Source: Bordetella parapertussis (lineage in GTDB: Bacteria; Pseudomonadota; Gammaproteobacteria; Burkholderiales; Burkholderiaceae_B). Taken from it: 53,046 nt of DNA. The position numbers and the translations under genes were made by a program. The notes below the pieces were generated by a model. That model was not told where the DNA came from. It saw nothing but the letters and a program-made list of their open reading frames with translations, and ran no database searches. The DNA is taken from NCBI GenBank assembly GCA_945895265.1, contig CAMDEF010000025.1, positions 1-53,046 of the forward strand. The letters run 5' to 3'. Positions 1 through 7,827 of this stretch are shown piece by piece (positions within the stretch are counted from its first letter, which is position 1; every line of letters begins with the position of its first letter).

Positions 1-888
1 ATCACGACTCGCTCAGGGTTTCCTGTCATGCACGAAGTGTTTGAGGGCAATACCTTTGAAGGTCACACCATGCTTAAGATCTTACGCCGCTTTGAGAAGC
101 GGGTTGGCCAAACAAAGCCCATCATCGTGGCGGACGCGGCAATGCTATCCAAGGAGAACATGCAGCAATTGAACACTGATGGTTATCGTTATATCGTGGG
201 CGCCAGGCTTGCTAACACGGCTCAGCGTTTCATTGATCAGATTTATACCGAGTTGCCTCGAACCGACCAAGCCATCAAGCGCTTTGAATACGCCTACGCA
301 GGCCTCAAGGCCCCGATCGTGTGTGAGTTCTCAACGACGCGCTATCGAAAGGACAAACGCGAGTTTGACAAGCAGGTCGCACGCGCCATGACGCTCATCG
401 AGCGCAAAGAACCAGGTCGGCGAGCCAAGTTCGTCAAGAAGTCTGATCAACCAGGTGCACCCTTTGTGTTCGATGCAGACTTGAGGACTAAAACCGAGAA
501 GCTCCTAGGCATCAAAGGCTACGTTACTAATATTCCAGAGCAGGAAATGTCCAACGCCGAGGTTATCGCCTATTACAAAGATCTCTGGCACGTCGAGCAA
601 GCGTTTCGCATGAGCAAGTCCGATCTCAGAGCTCGACCAATCTTCCACCACACGCAAGAGGCTATCAAGGCTCACGTGTTAGTCTGCTTTATGGCATTAA
701 TGGTGGGCAAGTATCTCGAAATCAAAACCGAGCAGTCGCTCAGGCAGGTCAGAGATCAACTGTGGAAGGTACACGAGGCGCACCTGCGTGATGATCGCAC
801 AGGAAAAGTTCATATCCTGCGCACAAATACCGCCGATTGGGCCAACACTGCGCTGGGCAAATTGCTAGACCTCGAATTTACGCACTAA
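1..888 (+). CDS. IS1634-like DDE transposase, 5' end cut by window edge
   Basis: This is the C-terminal part of an insertion-sequence transposase of the IS4/IS1634 type. The frame is open from base 1, so the ATG at 28 is internal and the true start lies outside the window. Visible landmarks are the FEGNTFEGHT segment, the IIVADAAM strand with a catalytic-type Asp, and near the end HVEQAFRMSKSDL followed by RPIFHH. The last two form the C-terminal Y-R-E signature with the third catalytic acidic residue. The C-terminal half shows no frameshift or stop, so the element may be intact. After the stop, about 200 bp carry no gene; the right terminal inverted repeat should lie there, but I cannot place it without the left end. 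Confidence 0.85.
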   Translation: MTTRSGFPVMHEVFEGNTFEGHTMLKILRRFEKRVGQTKPIIVADAAMLSKENMQQLNTDGYRYIVGARLANTAQRFIDQIYTELPRTDQAIKRFEYAYAGLKAPIVCEFSTTRYRKDKREFDKQVARAMTLIERKEPGRRAKFVKKSDQPGAPFVFDADLRTKTEKLLGIKGYVTNIPEQEMSNAEVIAYYKDLWHVEQAFRMSKSDLRARPIFHHTQEAIKAHVLVCFMALMVGKYLEIKTEQSLRQVRDQLWKVHEAHLRDDRTGKVHILRTNTADWANTALGKLLDLEFTH

Positions 889-1089
889 ATGGCAGAAGTC
901 AGGGGGCGCCTGCACGCGCGCTAGCCCGACCGTTTGCCGTTGCCTAGGCTAAGGCACGGGTTTTCATGCGAGACTGTTGTCAAACTCGGCTTAAGTTGCT
1001 CAAGCACGGTTGCGTAGTGACAGGCCATCAGGCACTATGTCGACCAATATCATCACTCTTTCTTTCTATTAAATTTTAGGATTTAACTC

Positions 1090-2106
1090 ATGGATCTCAG
1101 CCGTTTCCCACGCCGTCGCTATTCGCAAGGGCCTTCGCCCATTGAGTTTTTGCCTAATTTCACCAAAGCCTTAGGTGGCCCACGGGTTTGGATTAAGCGT
1201 GATGACATGCTGGGCTTGGCTCCAGGTGGTAATAAAACCCGCAAGCTTGAATTTTTGATGGGCGATGCGCTGGCAAAGGGCGCTGATACGCTCGTGACCT
1301 GCGGTGCACCGCAATCAAACCATTGCCGCATTACGCTGGCCGCGGCCGTCAAAGAGGGGCTGAAGTGCCGTTTTGTGATTGAAGAGCGCGTACCGGGTAG
1401 CTATAAGTTTGACGCTACGGGTAATCAGTTTATGTTTCGTTTGTTAGGCGTTGAGGCTGTTACGGTTGTGCCAGGCGGCAGCAACATGGCCGAAGCAATG
1501 GAAAAAGTCGCCCAAGAGGTGCGTGCCGGCGGCGGCAAGCCTTACATCATTCCAGGTGGTGGTTCAAACGCCATTGGTGGTCTGGGCTACGTTGCCTGCG
1601 CCCAAGAGCTTCAGCAGCAATTGTTGCAGATGGGGCAGCCGATGGATCACTTTGTCGTGGGTTCGGGTAGTTCGGGCACACACGGCGGTTTGGTGGCTGG
1701 TTTTCTTGGCAACAACATTCAAATCCCGCTGGTCGGTATTGGTGTCAGCCGCGACCCGTCAGATCAAAATCCCTTAGTCCATAAAGAGGCGCAAGCGATT
1801 TTGGATCTGCTTGGGGTCAAGATCCAGGTACCTGCTGAGGCCGTGTTGAGTTTTGGCGACTGGTGGCGCCCCAAGTATTCGATACCTAACCCCGCGATGG
1901 TTGAGGCCGTGCAAATGCTGGCGCGCACCGAAGCGATTTTGCTTGACCCGGTTTACACCGGCAAGATCATGGCAGGGTTGATTGGTTTAAGCCGCAAGGG
2001 CTATTTCAAGCCGACTGATAATGTCTTGTTTTTACATACTGGCGGCGCGACAGCACTGCACGCCTATGAGTCTGTTGTGCTTGGGGATCCTGCGGACGCA
2101 GCGTAA
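1090..2106 (+). CDS. PLP-dependent D-cysteine desulfhydrase / L-cysteate sulfo-lyase-like enzyme
   Basis: A 338-residue fold-type II PLP enzyme of the ACC deaminase/D-cysteine desulfhydrase family. The Schiff-base lysine is in GGNKTRKLEF (about residue 49). QSNHCRIT holds the conserved Ser after the cofactor lysine, PGGGSNAIGGLGY and GSGSSGTHGGL are phosphate-binding loops, and the late tyrosines sit in KYSIPN and DPVYTGK. Family members remove sulfide from D-cysteine or sulfite from L-cysteate (CuyA), giving pyruvate and ammonia. I cannot tell these apart by eye. An AGGA-type ribosome site lies about 8 bases before the ATG. A dehydrogenase follows after 141 bp, so the two may act in one catabolic route, which is inference. 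Confidence 0.82.
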   Translation: MDLSRFPRRRYSQGPSPIEFLPNFTKALGGPRVWIKRDDMLGLAPGGNKTRKLEFLMGDALAKGADTLVTCGAPQSNHCRITLAAAVKEGLKCRFVIEERVPGSYKFDATGNQFMFRLLGVEAVTVVPGGSNMAEAMEKVAQEVRAGGGKPYIIPGGGSNAIGGLGYVACAQELQQQLLQMGQPMDHFVVGSGSSGTHGGLVAGFLGNNIQIPLVGIGVSRDPSDQNPLVHKEAQAILDLLGVKIQVPAEAVLSFGDWWRPKYSIPNPAMVEAVQMLARTEAILLDPVYTGKIMAGLIGLSRKGYFKPTDNVLFLHTGGATALHAYESVVLGDPADAA

Positions 2107-2247
2107 GCCCATGGCCCTGAGAACAACATCAGTGCAACGCTCGGCGCGACCTCGGCTGACAAGCTGAATCTGTGTCGAGCGCCAACGATCTATTCTTGGC
2201 AGATACCGCATCCAAATAAAAATAAATATATCCGGAAATAATAAAAT

Positions 2248-3153
2248 ATGAAACTTGGTTTAATCGGCCTTGGCAATATGGGTCATCATTTTGGTAACCG
2301 GTTTTTAGCAGCTGGCCATGACCTTGTCGTGTTCGACAATCATCCTCAGGCTTTAGAGCGTTTAAAGCAAAAAGGCGCGCGCGTGGCAGCCAGCGCCCAG
2401 GCGATGGCCGATGAGGTCGAGTTCGTCTTGCTCTGCTTGCCCATGCCTTCAATTGTTCAGTCTGTGGTGCAAGGCCCGGCCGGCGTGATGCACGGCAAGG
2501 CCGTCAAAGTGATTGTTGATTTATCGACGACGGGCCCTTCGGTGACCGATTCGGTTGCCGCTTTTGCGGCTGCCAAACAGATTCAATGGGTAGGGGCGCC
2601 AGTGAGCGGCGGGACGACCGGCGCCGAAAAAGGCACCTTAACCCTGATGGCATCGGGCCCAACAGAGGCGTTTGAGCGGGTCAAGCCCTTCTTGTCTGTG
2701 TTAGGTACAAATATTTTTTACCTGGGCGAGCAAGCAAGTCTGGGGCAGACGATGAAGATCATCAACAATACCCTGTGTGCCGTCAACATCGTGGCAAGCT
2801 GCGAGACCTTGGTGTACGGTGCTAAAGCTGGTTTAGATGCCAAAACAATGCTAGACGTGATTAACGTGTCGAGCGGTCGCTCATTTATTACTCAAGAAAA
2901 AATGCCACAGTGCGTGTTGACTCGTGAGTTTCCCACCCGTTTCACCACTGACTTGTTACACAAAGATATTAAACTTTGTGTCGAAGAGGCTGAAAAGCTT
3001 GGTGTGCCCATGACGGTCAGCCCAGCTGCTCGCCAATTTTTATCGTTCGCAATCGGGCAGGGCGATGGTCCCAAAGATTATGCCAATATTATTAAACATA
3101 TAGAGGGTTGGGCGGGCGCAGAGTTTGGCTCTGCTACGTCTAAAAATTCGTAA
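2248..3153 (+). CDS. 3-hydroxyisobutyrate dehydrogenase-family NAD(P)-dependent oxidoreductase
   Basis: A 301-residue beta-hydroxyacid dehydrogenase. The N-terminal Rossmann motif is GLIGLGNMG. The substrate-binding segment APVSGGTTGAEKGTL corresponds to the family DAPVSGG signature. The catalytic Lys is in GQTMKIINN (about residue 170), followed by the all-alpha C-terminal domain. The length is normal for the family, which oxidises 3-hydroxyisobutyrate, tartronate semialdehyde, 2-hydroxymethylglutarate and similar acids; the substrate cannot be read from sequence. The A-rich leader shows only a weak ribosome site. The enzyme is only a distant paralogue of the gene at 47688, because the residues around the signatures differ. 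Confidence 0.85.
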   Translation: MKLGLIGLGNMGHHFGNRFLAAGHDLVVFDNHPQALERLKQKGARVAASAQAMADEVEFVLLCLPMPSIVQSVVQGPAGVMHGKAVKVIVDLSTTGPSVTDSVAAFAAAKQIQWVGAPVSGGTTGAEKGTLTLMASGPTEAFERVKPFLSVLGTNIFYLGEQASLGQTMKIINNTLCAVNIVASCETLVYGAKAGLDAKTMLDVINVSSGRSFITQEKMPQCVLTREFPTRFTTDLLHKDIKLCVEEAEKLGVPMTVSPAARQFLSFAIGQGDGPKDYANIIKHIEGWAGAEFGSATSKNS

Positions 3154-3197
3154 GATCCATTGTGCAGTTTTTCTTAAACTTTTTTGTCGAGGTGCTT

Positions 3198-4058
3198 ATG
3201 AAGTTTCGTGTTCTCGTTCATGTGACAGCCCTTGCTGTTGCCTTTGCTGTCAACCCAGTGTTTGCCCAGCCTGCTGAGTCAACCAAGTTGGGTGACGAAA
3301 AGTATGAGCCGCGTGTCGGTCAGAGTGGTAAGGATGTGATCTGGGTGCCAACCAACGACGCCGTTGCTGATGCGATGTTGAAAGTCGCAAACGTCAAACC
3401 TACCGATTTGGTGTACGACTTAGGTGCCGGTGATGGCAAGATTGCAATCGCAGCAGCTAAAAACTTCGGTGCCACCGCGGTTGGTATTGAGTACAACAAA
3501 GAGATGGCTGAACTTGCGACACGCAATACCCAGCGCGCGGGCGTTGCAGACAAAGTCAAAATCATTAACGGTGACATCTTTGTTGAAGATTTTTCAAAAG
3601 CTACGGTCGTGACGATGTATCTGTTGCCCGATTTGAATTTGAAGATTCGCCCAACGATCTTGAAAATGGCGCCAGGCACTCGGATTGTGACGAACTCTTT
3701 CAACATGGGCGACTGGGAGCCTGATGATAAGGTTGGTACCGGCTATGCGCAGGGGTATTTCTGGGTTGTGCCTGGAAATGCTGCGGGCAAGTGGTCGTTA
3801 AAAGGGTTTGAGGGCTCACAGCAGCCGGTGACGCTTGAGCTCACCCAGCGTTATCAGCGAGTGGGGGGCACCTTGAACATTTACGGAAAACCACAACCGA
3901 TTCTTGGGGGTAGCCTGACCGGTAATCGCTTGAAGTTTTCCTTCTTGGATCAAAGTAACCAGTCGCGGATTGTCGATGTGACACTGAATGGCAACGAGCT
4001 ATCAGGTCAGGTGCTTGAGAATTCACCCCTTTATTCTATTACTGGTACGCGTAATTAA
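3198..4058 (+). CDS. Exported class I SAM-dependent methyltransferase-like protein
   Basis: A 286-residue protein with a typical secretion signal (residues 1 to about 23, cleavage after VFA) followed by a Rossmann methyltransferase domain. Motif I is LVYDLGAGDGKIAIAAA, the acidic SAM-ribose residue is in VGIEYN, and the post-motif segment is TVVTMYLLP. The last 80 or so residues are beta-rich and may form a small separate domain. I chose the ATG at 3198 because GAGG lies 5 bases upstream and the signal peptide then begins with MKFR; an in-frame ATG at 3162 would add 12 residues before it. The permease starts 2 bases after the stop, so they are co-transcribed. The periplasm is not known to contain SAM, so the role is unclear. 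Confidence 0.8.
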   Translation: MKFRVLVHVTALAVAFAVNPVFAQPAESTKLGDEKYEPRVGQSGKDVIWVPTNDAVADAMLKVANVKPTDLVYDLGAGDGKIAIAAAKNFGATAVGIEYNKEMAELATRNTQRAGVADKVKIINGDIFVEDFSKATVVTMYLLPDLNLKIRPTILKMAPGTRIVTNSFNMGDWEPDDKVGTGYAQGYFWVVPGNAAGKWSLKGFEGSQQPVTLELTQRYQRVGGTLNIYGKPQPILGGSLTGNRLKFSFLDQSNQSRIVDVTLNGNELSGQVLENSPLYSITGTRN

Positions 4059-4060
4059 TA

Positions 4061-5407
4061 ATGACTACCCCAACTACCCCGAGTAATCAACCGAAGCAAC
4101 AACTCAGCACCTTTAGTGCCATCGCAATCATTGTTGGCATTGTGATTGGTGCAGGTATTTTTAAAACACCTTCGATGGTTGCAGGCGTCACGGGTGACGC
4201 GGGGTGGTTAATTGTGGCTTGGGTGCTTGGGGGGGTAATCTCGATGGCCGGCGCGCTCTGCTATGCAGAGCTCGCCACGACCTATCCTCACGCGGGGGGC
4301 GATTATCATTTTTTAGCACGCGCCTTCGGTAAGCCGGCCTCTTTTTTGTATGCCTGGGCGAAGGCAACCGTGATCAACACGGGGTCGATCGCTTTGCTAG
4401 CGTTTGTGTTCGGCGATTACATGAGTAAAGTGGTGAATCTGGGGCCGCACTCAACGGCGCTGTGGGCTGTCGGCGTTGTGGTTGCAATGACGCTGATCAA
4501 TTTGATTGGCTTACATGCAGCCTCGTGGGTGCAAACTTGCCTGACAATGATCGAGGTCACGGGCTTGTTGTGTGTCGCGGTGGCAGGGATTGTGTTGTCG
4601 GGCGACGCACCGGCATCGCCTAGTATGTTTTCTTCTTCACCAAGCTTAGGTATGTTTGGCTTGGCGATGGTGTTTGTGTTGTTGACGTATGGTGGCTGGA
4701 ACGAAGCGGCGTACATTTCAGCTGAGGTGCGCGGCGGCAAGCGCGCAATCGTGCCCGTAATTGTGATCAGCATCATGATTTTGACCTTGATCTATGTGCT
4801 GTTCAATATTGCGGTGTTAGCTGGTTTGGGCTTGTCTGGTTTGGCGGGCAGTAAGGCGGTGGCGGCTGATCTGATGGGTAAGGCGTTTGGCCCTTGGGGC
4901 GAAAAAATGCTTGGAATTTTTGTTGCGGTGGCTGCCTTGACGAGTATCAATGCCACCATGATTGTCGGGGCACGCACCAATTACGCCCTAGGGCGCGACT
5001 GGCCTGCCCTGCGTTTTATGGGCAACTGGCACGCAGAGCGTGGCTCACCGGTAGCCGCTTACGTGGTGCAGTCGATCTTGAGTTTGGCGTTGGTCGGTTT
5101 GGGCGTCTGGCAAACCGATGGGTTTGAGGTCATGGTTGAGTTTACGGCGCCGGTATTTTGGGCCTTTCTGTTTTTGGTAGGGGTTTCGCTTTTTGTGATG
5201 AGAGTCAAAGACCCTCAGACAGAGCGCCCGTTTAAGGTGCCCCTCTATCCCTTGACGCCCATCATATTTTGTCTGACGTGTGCCTATTTGACCTATTCAA
5301 GTGTGACCTACGCCATCAGTAAGGGGGCGGTCTATATTTCTTTACTCGTGATGGCAGTGGGCGTGGTGGCGTTGGCGATCACACATTTTTCTAAAAAAGA
5401 CGCATGA
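4061..5407 (+). CDS. APC superfamily amino-acid permease
   Basis: A 448-residue integral membrane protein with about 12 hydrophobic segments. The first helix carries IVGIVIGAGIFKTPS, the unwound GxGxF substrate-binding loop of APC transporters. The second carries GALCYAELATTYPHAGGDYHF, matching the conserved A-E-L-x-x-x-x-P-x-x-G motif of L-type amino-acid exchangers and related permeases. Inner-membrane uptake or exchange of an amino acid is the expected role; which one cannot be said. It follows the exported methyltransferase gene by 2 bp and precedes the M14-like peptidase by 12 bp, so the three are likely one transcription unit. A peptidase plus permease would suit peptide or amino-acid scavenging, which is inference. 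Confidence 0.9.
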   Translation: MTTPTTPSNQPKQQLSTFSAIAIIVGIVIGAGIFKTPSMVAGVTGDAGWLIVAWVLGGVISMAGALCYAELATTYPHAGGDYHFLARAFGKPASFLYAWAKATVINTGSIALLAFVFGDYMSKVVNLGPHSTALWAVGVVVAMTLINLIGLHAASWVQTCLTMIEVTGLLCVAVAGIVLSGDAPASPSMFSSSPSLGMFGLAMVFVLLTYGGWNEAAYISAEVRGGKRAIVPVIVISIMILTLIYVLFNIAVLAGLGLSGLAGSKAVAADLMGKAFGPWGEKMLGIFVAVAALTSINATMIVGARTNYALGRDWPALRFMGNWHAERGSPVAAYVVQSILSLALVGLGVWQTDGFEVMVEFTAPVFWAFLFLVGVSLFVMRVKDPQTERPFKVPLYPLTPIIFCLTCAYLTYSSVTYAISKGAVYISLLVMAVGVVALAITHFSKKDA

Positions 5408-5419
5408 GCGTTAGGCAAG

Positions 5420-7348
5420 ATGCCACGAGTGTTTGAGTGCGAAATCGCTCTGACCTCGAGGCAACTGCTGTCTGACCCACGCTTAGACACTTGGGTGGGT
5501 CACACGCTTGAGCTGTGGTTGTTTGAAGGTGTCCAGGCGCGGCAGGCGTTAGCGATACAACTACAGCAACGAGGGATCCATGCGCTGGTACGCAGTGCAT
5601 ATAAACCTCTGTTGCATGCGTTTTTAGAAGAGATTGATACCAGCACGCTTGCCTCGGTCGTGATCGAATACCCGCGCCACACCGCCGCAGATCCACGGCG
5701 ATTTTTGCTCGAAGGTTATCCTTTAGAAGCGGTGATCCCAGGCATCGAGGTGTCTTGGGTGGCAGCGCAAGATACCGCAGCGACCTCAACCTCAACCGAG
5801 CAACCCGTTTACCAGCTTGCGTTGACGGATCGCAGCGGCTTGGTGCGAACGCTTCAGCTTGTTGCGCCAAACGCACTCAAGACGGATTTGGCACTGGGTC
5901 AACAGTCGCTCTGCCCAACAGGTTATCTTAGAGTGAGCCACTCGCAGTCAGGGCAACTGCTATTTGCCGAAAGGCTTGAGACAGAATTTGAGCAAGCTTT
6001 TCAGGCACTTATGCGTTGGGTGAGAGACCAGTCCTGGGGTTCTTCTGAGCCTTACTTTGAAAGACTCTTGCTGCGCGTTGAGCTGCCTGGTGCCGAGATT
6101 GTGGATCAGCAAGACCGGTTGCTTGCGAGCACCTATGAGGCACTGCACGAAGATTTATATTTTTCAGTGCTTGAGTTTTTTCAACACCGCTCGAAAAGAC
6201 CTTCAGGTAATCGAGGCCTGCAACCGGGCCAGATTGTGCCAGACATACGCTTTGGGCATGGGCTAGTTAAGGTATACGTCGAATGCTATCCCGCGGGCTC
6301 ACCGCTTTTCGAATTACAACAGCCAGAGCACCAAAATGCACTAAACGACTCAGATGCGCGTATCCAACAGAGCGTTCACACGAGCAAGCAAGAGATCAAG
6401 CAAGAGATCAAACAAGAGATCAAACAAGAGATCAAGCGAGAGATCAAACAAGTCATCAGTCAAGCGAGGGCGCACGAAATCAATCTTCAAACCTGTCGTG
6501 AGCCGTTGTCGTCTGAGTCGATTCGCGCAGGGCTGGCTTTATTTTCTGGGCAACCGTTTGAGGTGCTTTCGCGTCAAGGTCGTGCCGTGACTGGCGTGTA
6601 TCGCCGAGGCACGTTGCCCGCGATCGTGTTAACCGGTGGGCAACACGCAAATGAGGCTTCGGGCGTGGTGGGTGCGCTCAGAGGCGCGCAGTGGCTGGAA
6701 GCGCAACCAGAGGCGCACTTTGCCGTGGTGCCACTCGAAAATCCTGATGGGTATGCACTTTATGCACAATACCGTGCGATTCATCCACAACATATGCATC
6801 ATGCGGCGCGCTACACAGGGCTCGGTGATGATCTCGAGTATCGGGAGCAAGCGCCCTGGTATGAAACCGAGGCACGTCAACAAGCTATCGCACTCACGCA
6901 AGCGCAGTTGCATCTAAGTTTGCACGGCTATCCAGCGCACGAGTGGACACGGCCGCTCACAGGCTATGTGCCGCGAGGCTTTGCCACGTGGAGTCTGCCG
7001 AAAGGTTTCTTTTTGATTGTGCGCTACCAAGCTGCTTACAAAGATCTTGCCCTGCAATGGCTTGAAGCCTTGGCCGAGTCGGTATCCCGCTTGCCTGGCG
7101 TGGCTCAGTTTAATCGCGCGCAGCTGCAGCGCTATGAGTCTTACCTTGGCGTGAGCGGCTTTGAACTCAAGCACGGCATTGCCTGTATGGTTTCACAAAA
7201 CGATCAGCAAAACGTAGGCGTGAAGTTGGTGACAGAGTTTCCGGATGAGACCATTGCCGGCGAGGAGTTTGTGTTTGCACAGCAAGTGCAAACCGATACC
7301 GTACGTTTGGCTTGCCTGCATTGGTGGCGCCTGCATAGTGCAGCCTAG
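5420..7348 (+). CDS. M14-like zinc carboxypeptidase-family protein with internal KQEI repeats
   Basis: A 642-residue protein. The C-terminal half has an M14 metallopeptidase signature: LTGGQHANEASG with zinc ligands H409 and E412, NPDGY about 30 residues later, and HLSLHGYPAHEW with a candidate third ligand H502. E606 in VTEFPDE is a candidate catalytic base. The N-terminal 300 residues match no domain I know; they may bind substrate or be a second, decayed catalytic-type domain. Between the halves, residues 323-346 are six tandem four-residue units (KQEI x4, KREI, KQVI), predicted to form a charged helical linker. No signal peptide is seen, so it is probably cytoplasmic. Zinc binding is inferred from the motifs only. 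Confidence 0.75.
   Translation: MPRVFECEIALTSRQLLSDPRLDTWVGHTLELWLFEGVQARQALAIQLQQRGIHALVRSAYKPLLHAFLEEIDTSTLASVVIEYPRHTAADPRRFLLEGYPLEAVIPGIEVSWVAAQDTAATSTSTEQPVYQLALTDRSGLVRTLQLVAPNALKTDLALGQQSLCPTGYLRVSHSQSGQLLFAERLETEFEQAFQALMRWVRDQSWGSSEPYFERLLLRVELPGAEIVDQQDRLLASTYEALHEDLYFSVLEFFQHRSKRPSGNRGLQPGQIVPDIRFGHGLVKVYVECYPAGSPLFELQQPEHQNALNDSDARIQQSVHTSKQEIKQEIKQEIKQEIKREIKQVISQARAHEINLQTCREPLSSESIRAGLALFSGQPFEVLSRQGRAVTGVYRRGTLPAIVLTGGQHANEASGVVGALRGAQWLEAQPEAHFAVVPLENPDGYALYAQYRAIHPQHMHHAARYTGLGDDLEYREQAPWYETEARQQAIALTQAQLHLSLHGYPAHEWTRPLTGYVPRGFATWSLPKGFFLIVRYQAAYKDLALQWLEALAESVSRLPGVAQFNRAQLQRYESYLGVSGFELKHGIACMVSQNDQQNVGVKLVTEFPDETIAGEEFVFAQQVQTDTVRLACLHWWRLHSAA
6386..6457 (+). repeat. 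12-bp in-frame tandem repeat encoding KQEI
   Basis: Six consecutive 12-bp units lie inside the M14-like peptidase gene. Units 1-4 encode KQEI, unit 5 KREI and unit 6 KQVI. The unit is aagcaagagatc with a g/a swap at the third codon position of the lysine. Because the unit is a multiple of three, copy-number changes would keep the frame and only lengthen the linker. Confidence 0.95.
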
Positions 7349-7440
7349 TGCTTGAGGCAGCGCTTAGTGCTTGAGGCTAAGCTTAGTGTTCAAGGCAGTG
7401 CTAAGTGTTCAAGGCAGCGCTTAGTGTTTCAGGCCCAACA
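7346..7440. repeat. 19-bp tandem repeat, five copies, at a convergent gene junction
   Basis: Five head-to-tail units of exactly 19 bp start at 7346, 7365, 7384, 7403 and 7422. The first unit reads tagtgcttgaggcagcgct, and the others differ from it at several positions. The array begins on the TAG stop codon of the peptidase gene and ends inside the last codons of the leftward gene at 7421-7741, whose TAA lies at the boundary of units four and five. The perfect palindrome ctaagcttag (7377-7386) lies at a unit boundary. No T-rich terminator is seen here. Confidence 0.9.
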
Positions 7441-7741
7441 CGGCCAGGCTTTCGGCGTACACCACAGCGTTTTCGCATAAAAATACAACGATGTCGTCGG
7501 GATCCATGTTTTCAAGCACTTGTACAACTTGTTCTGTGCTGTCGCCGATCGCTTCAACACCCGCGACGTGAACTTGTGTACCGCTTTCAAAGACTGAAAG
7601 CGGCACAAGCGCTTCGACCACAGCCATGTCAACGTCTGAGATGACGATATAAGCCTGCACCTTCAAATCGTCGGCCTGTACTTCAAGCAAGACCCCTCCC
7701 TTGATGGTCTGGAGGACTTTACTGTTAATCATGAGATCCAT
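7421..7741 (-). CDS. Unrecognised small acidic protein
   Basis: A 106-residue protein I do not recognise. It is rich in Val, Asp and Glu, with few Lys or Arg, no signal peptide and no clear membrane segment. The alternating hydrophobic pattern (VLLEVQADDLKVQAYIVISDVD near residues 15-35, then VVFLCENAVVYAESLAVLG at the end) suggests a small alpha/beta fold. I chose the ATG at 7741 because AAAGGA lies 7 bases upstream; a longer frame reaches 7789 but has no good ribosome site. The stop lies inside the 19-bp repeat array. rdgC lies 86 bp upstream on the same strand, so co-transcription is possible. A function cannot be named. Confidence 0.6.
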   Translation of the reverse strand: MDLMINSKVLQTIKGGVLLEVQADDLKVQAYIVISDVDMAVVEALVPLSVFESGTQVHVAGVEAIGDSTEQVVQVLENMDPDDIVVFLCENAVVYAESLAVLGLKH

Positions 7742-7827
7742 GGAGGGGTCCTTTACATGTTGAGTGAAGCGGCTGCCTGGTCGAGCCACTGCCTCCTTTT
7801 CAGCTCGCGGTTACGCGCAGAGGCAAG

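Noticed and set aside
2129..2452. 107-residue leftward frame over the dehydrogenase start
   Set aside because: No family resemblance; it overlaps the clear Rossmann start of the gene on the other strand.
5391..5876. 161-residue leftward frame
   Set aside because: Fully antisense to the start of the M14-like gene; no domain pattern.
6283..6590. Overlapping frames rich in RDQ or KRSN repeats
   Set aside because: They are other frames of the KQEI repeat inside the peptidase gene, whose own frame carries the M14 motifs.
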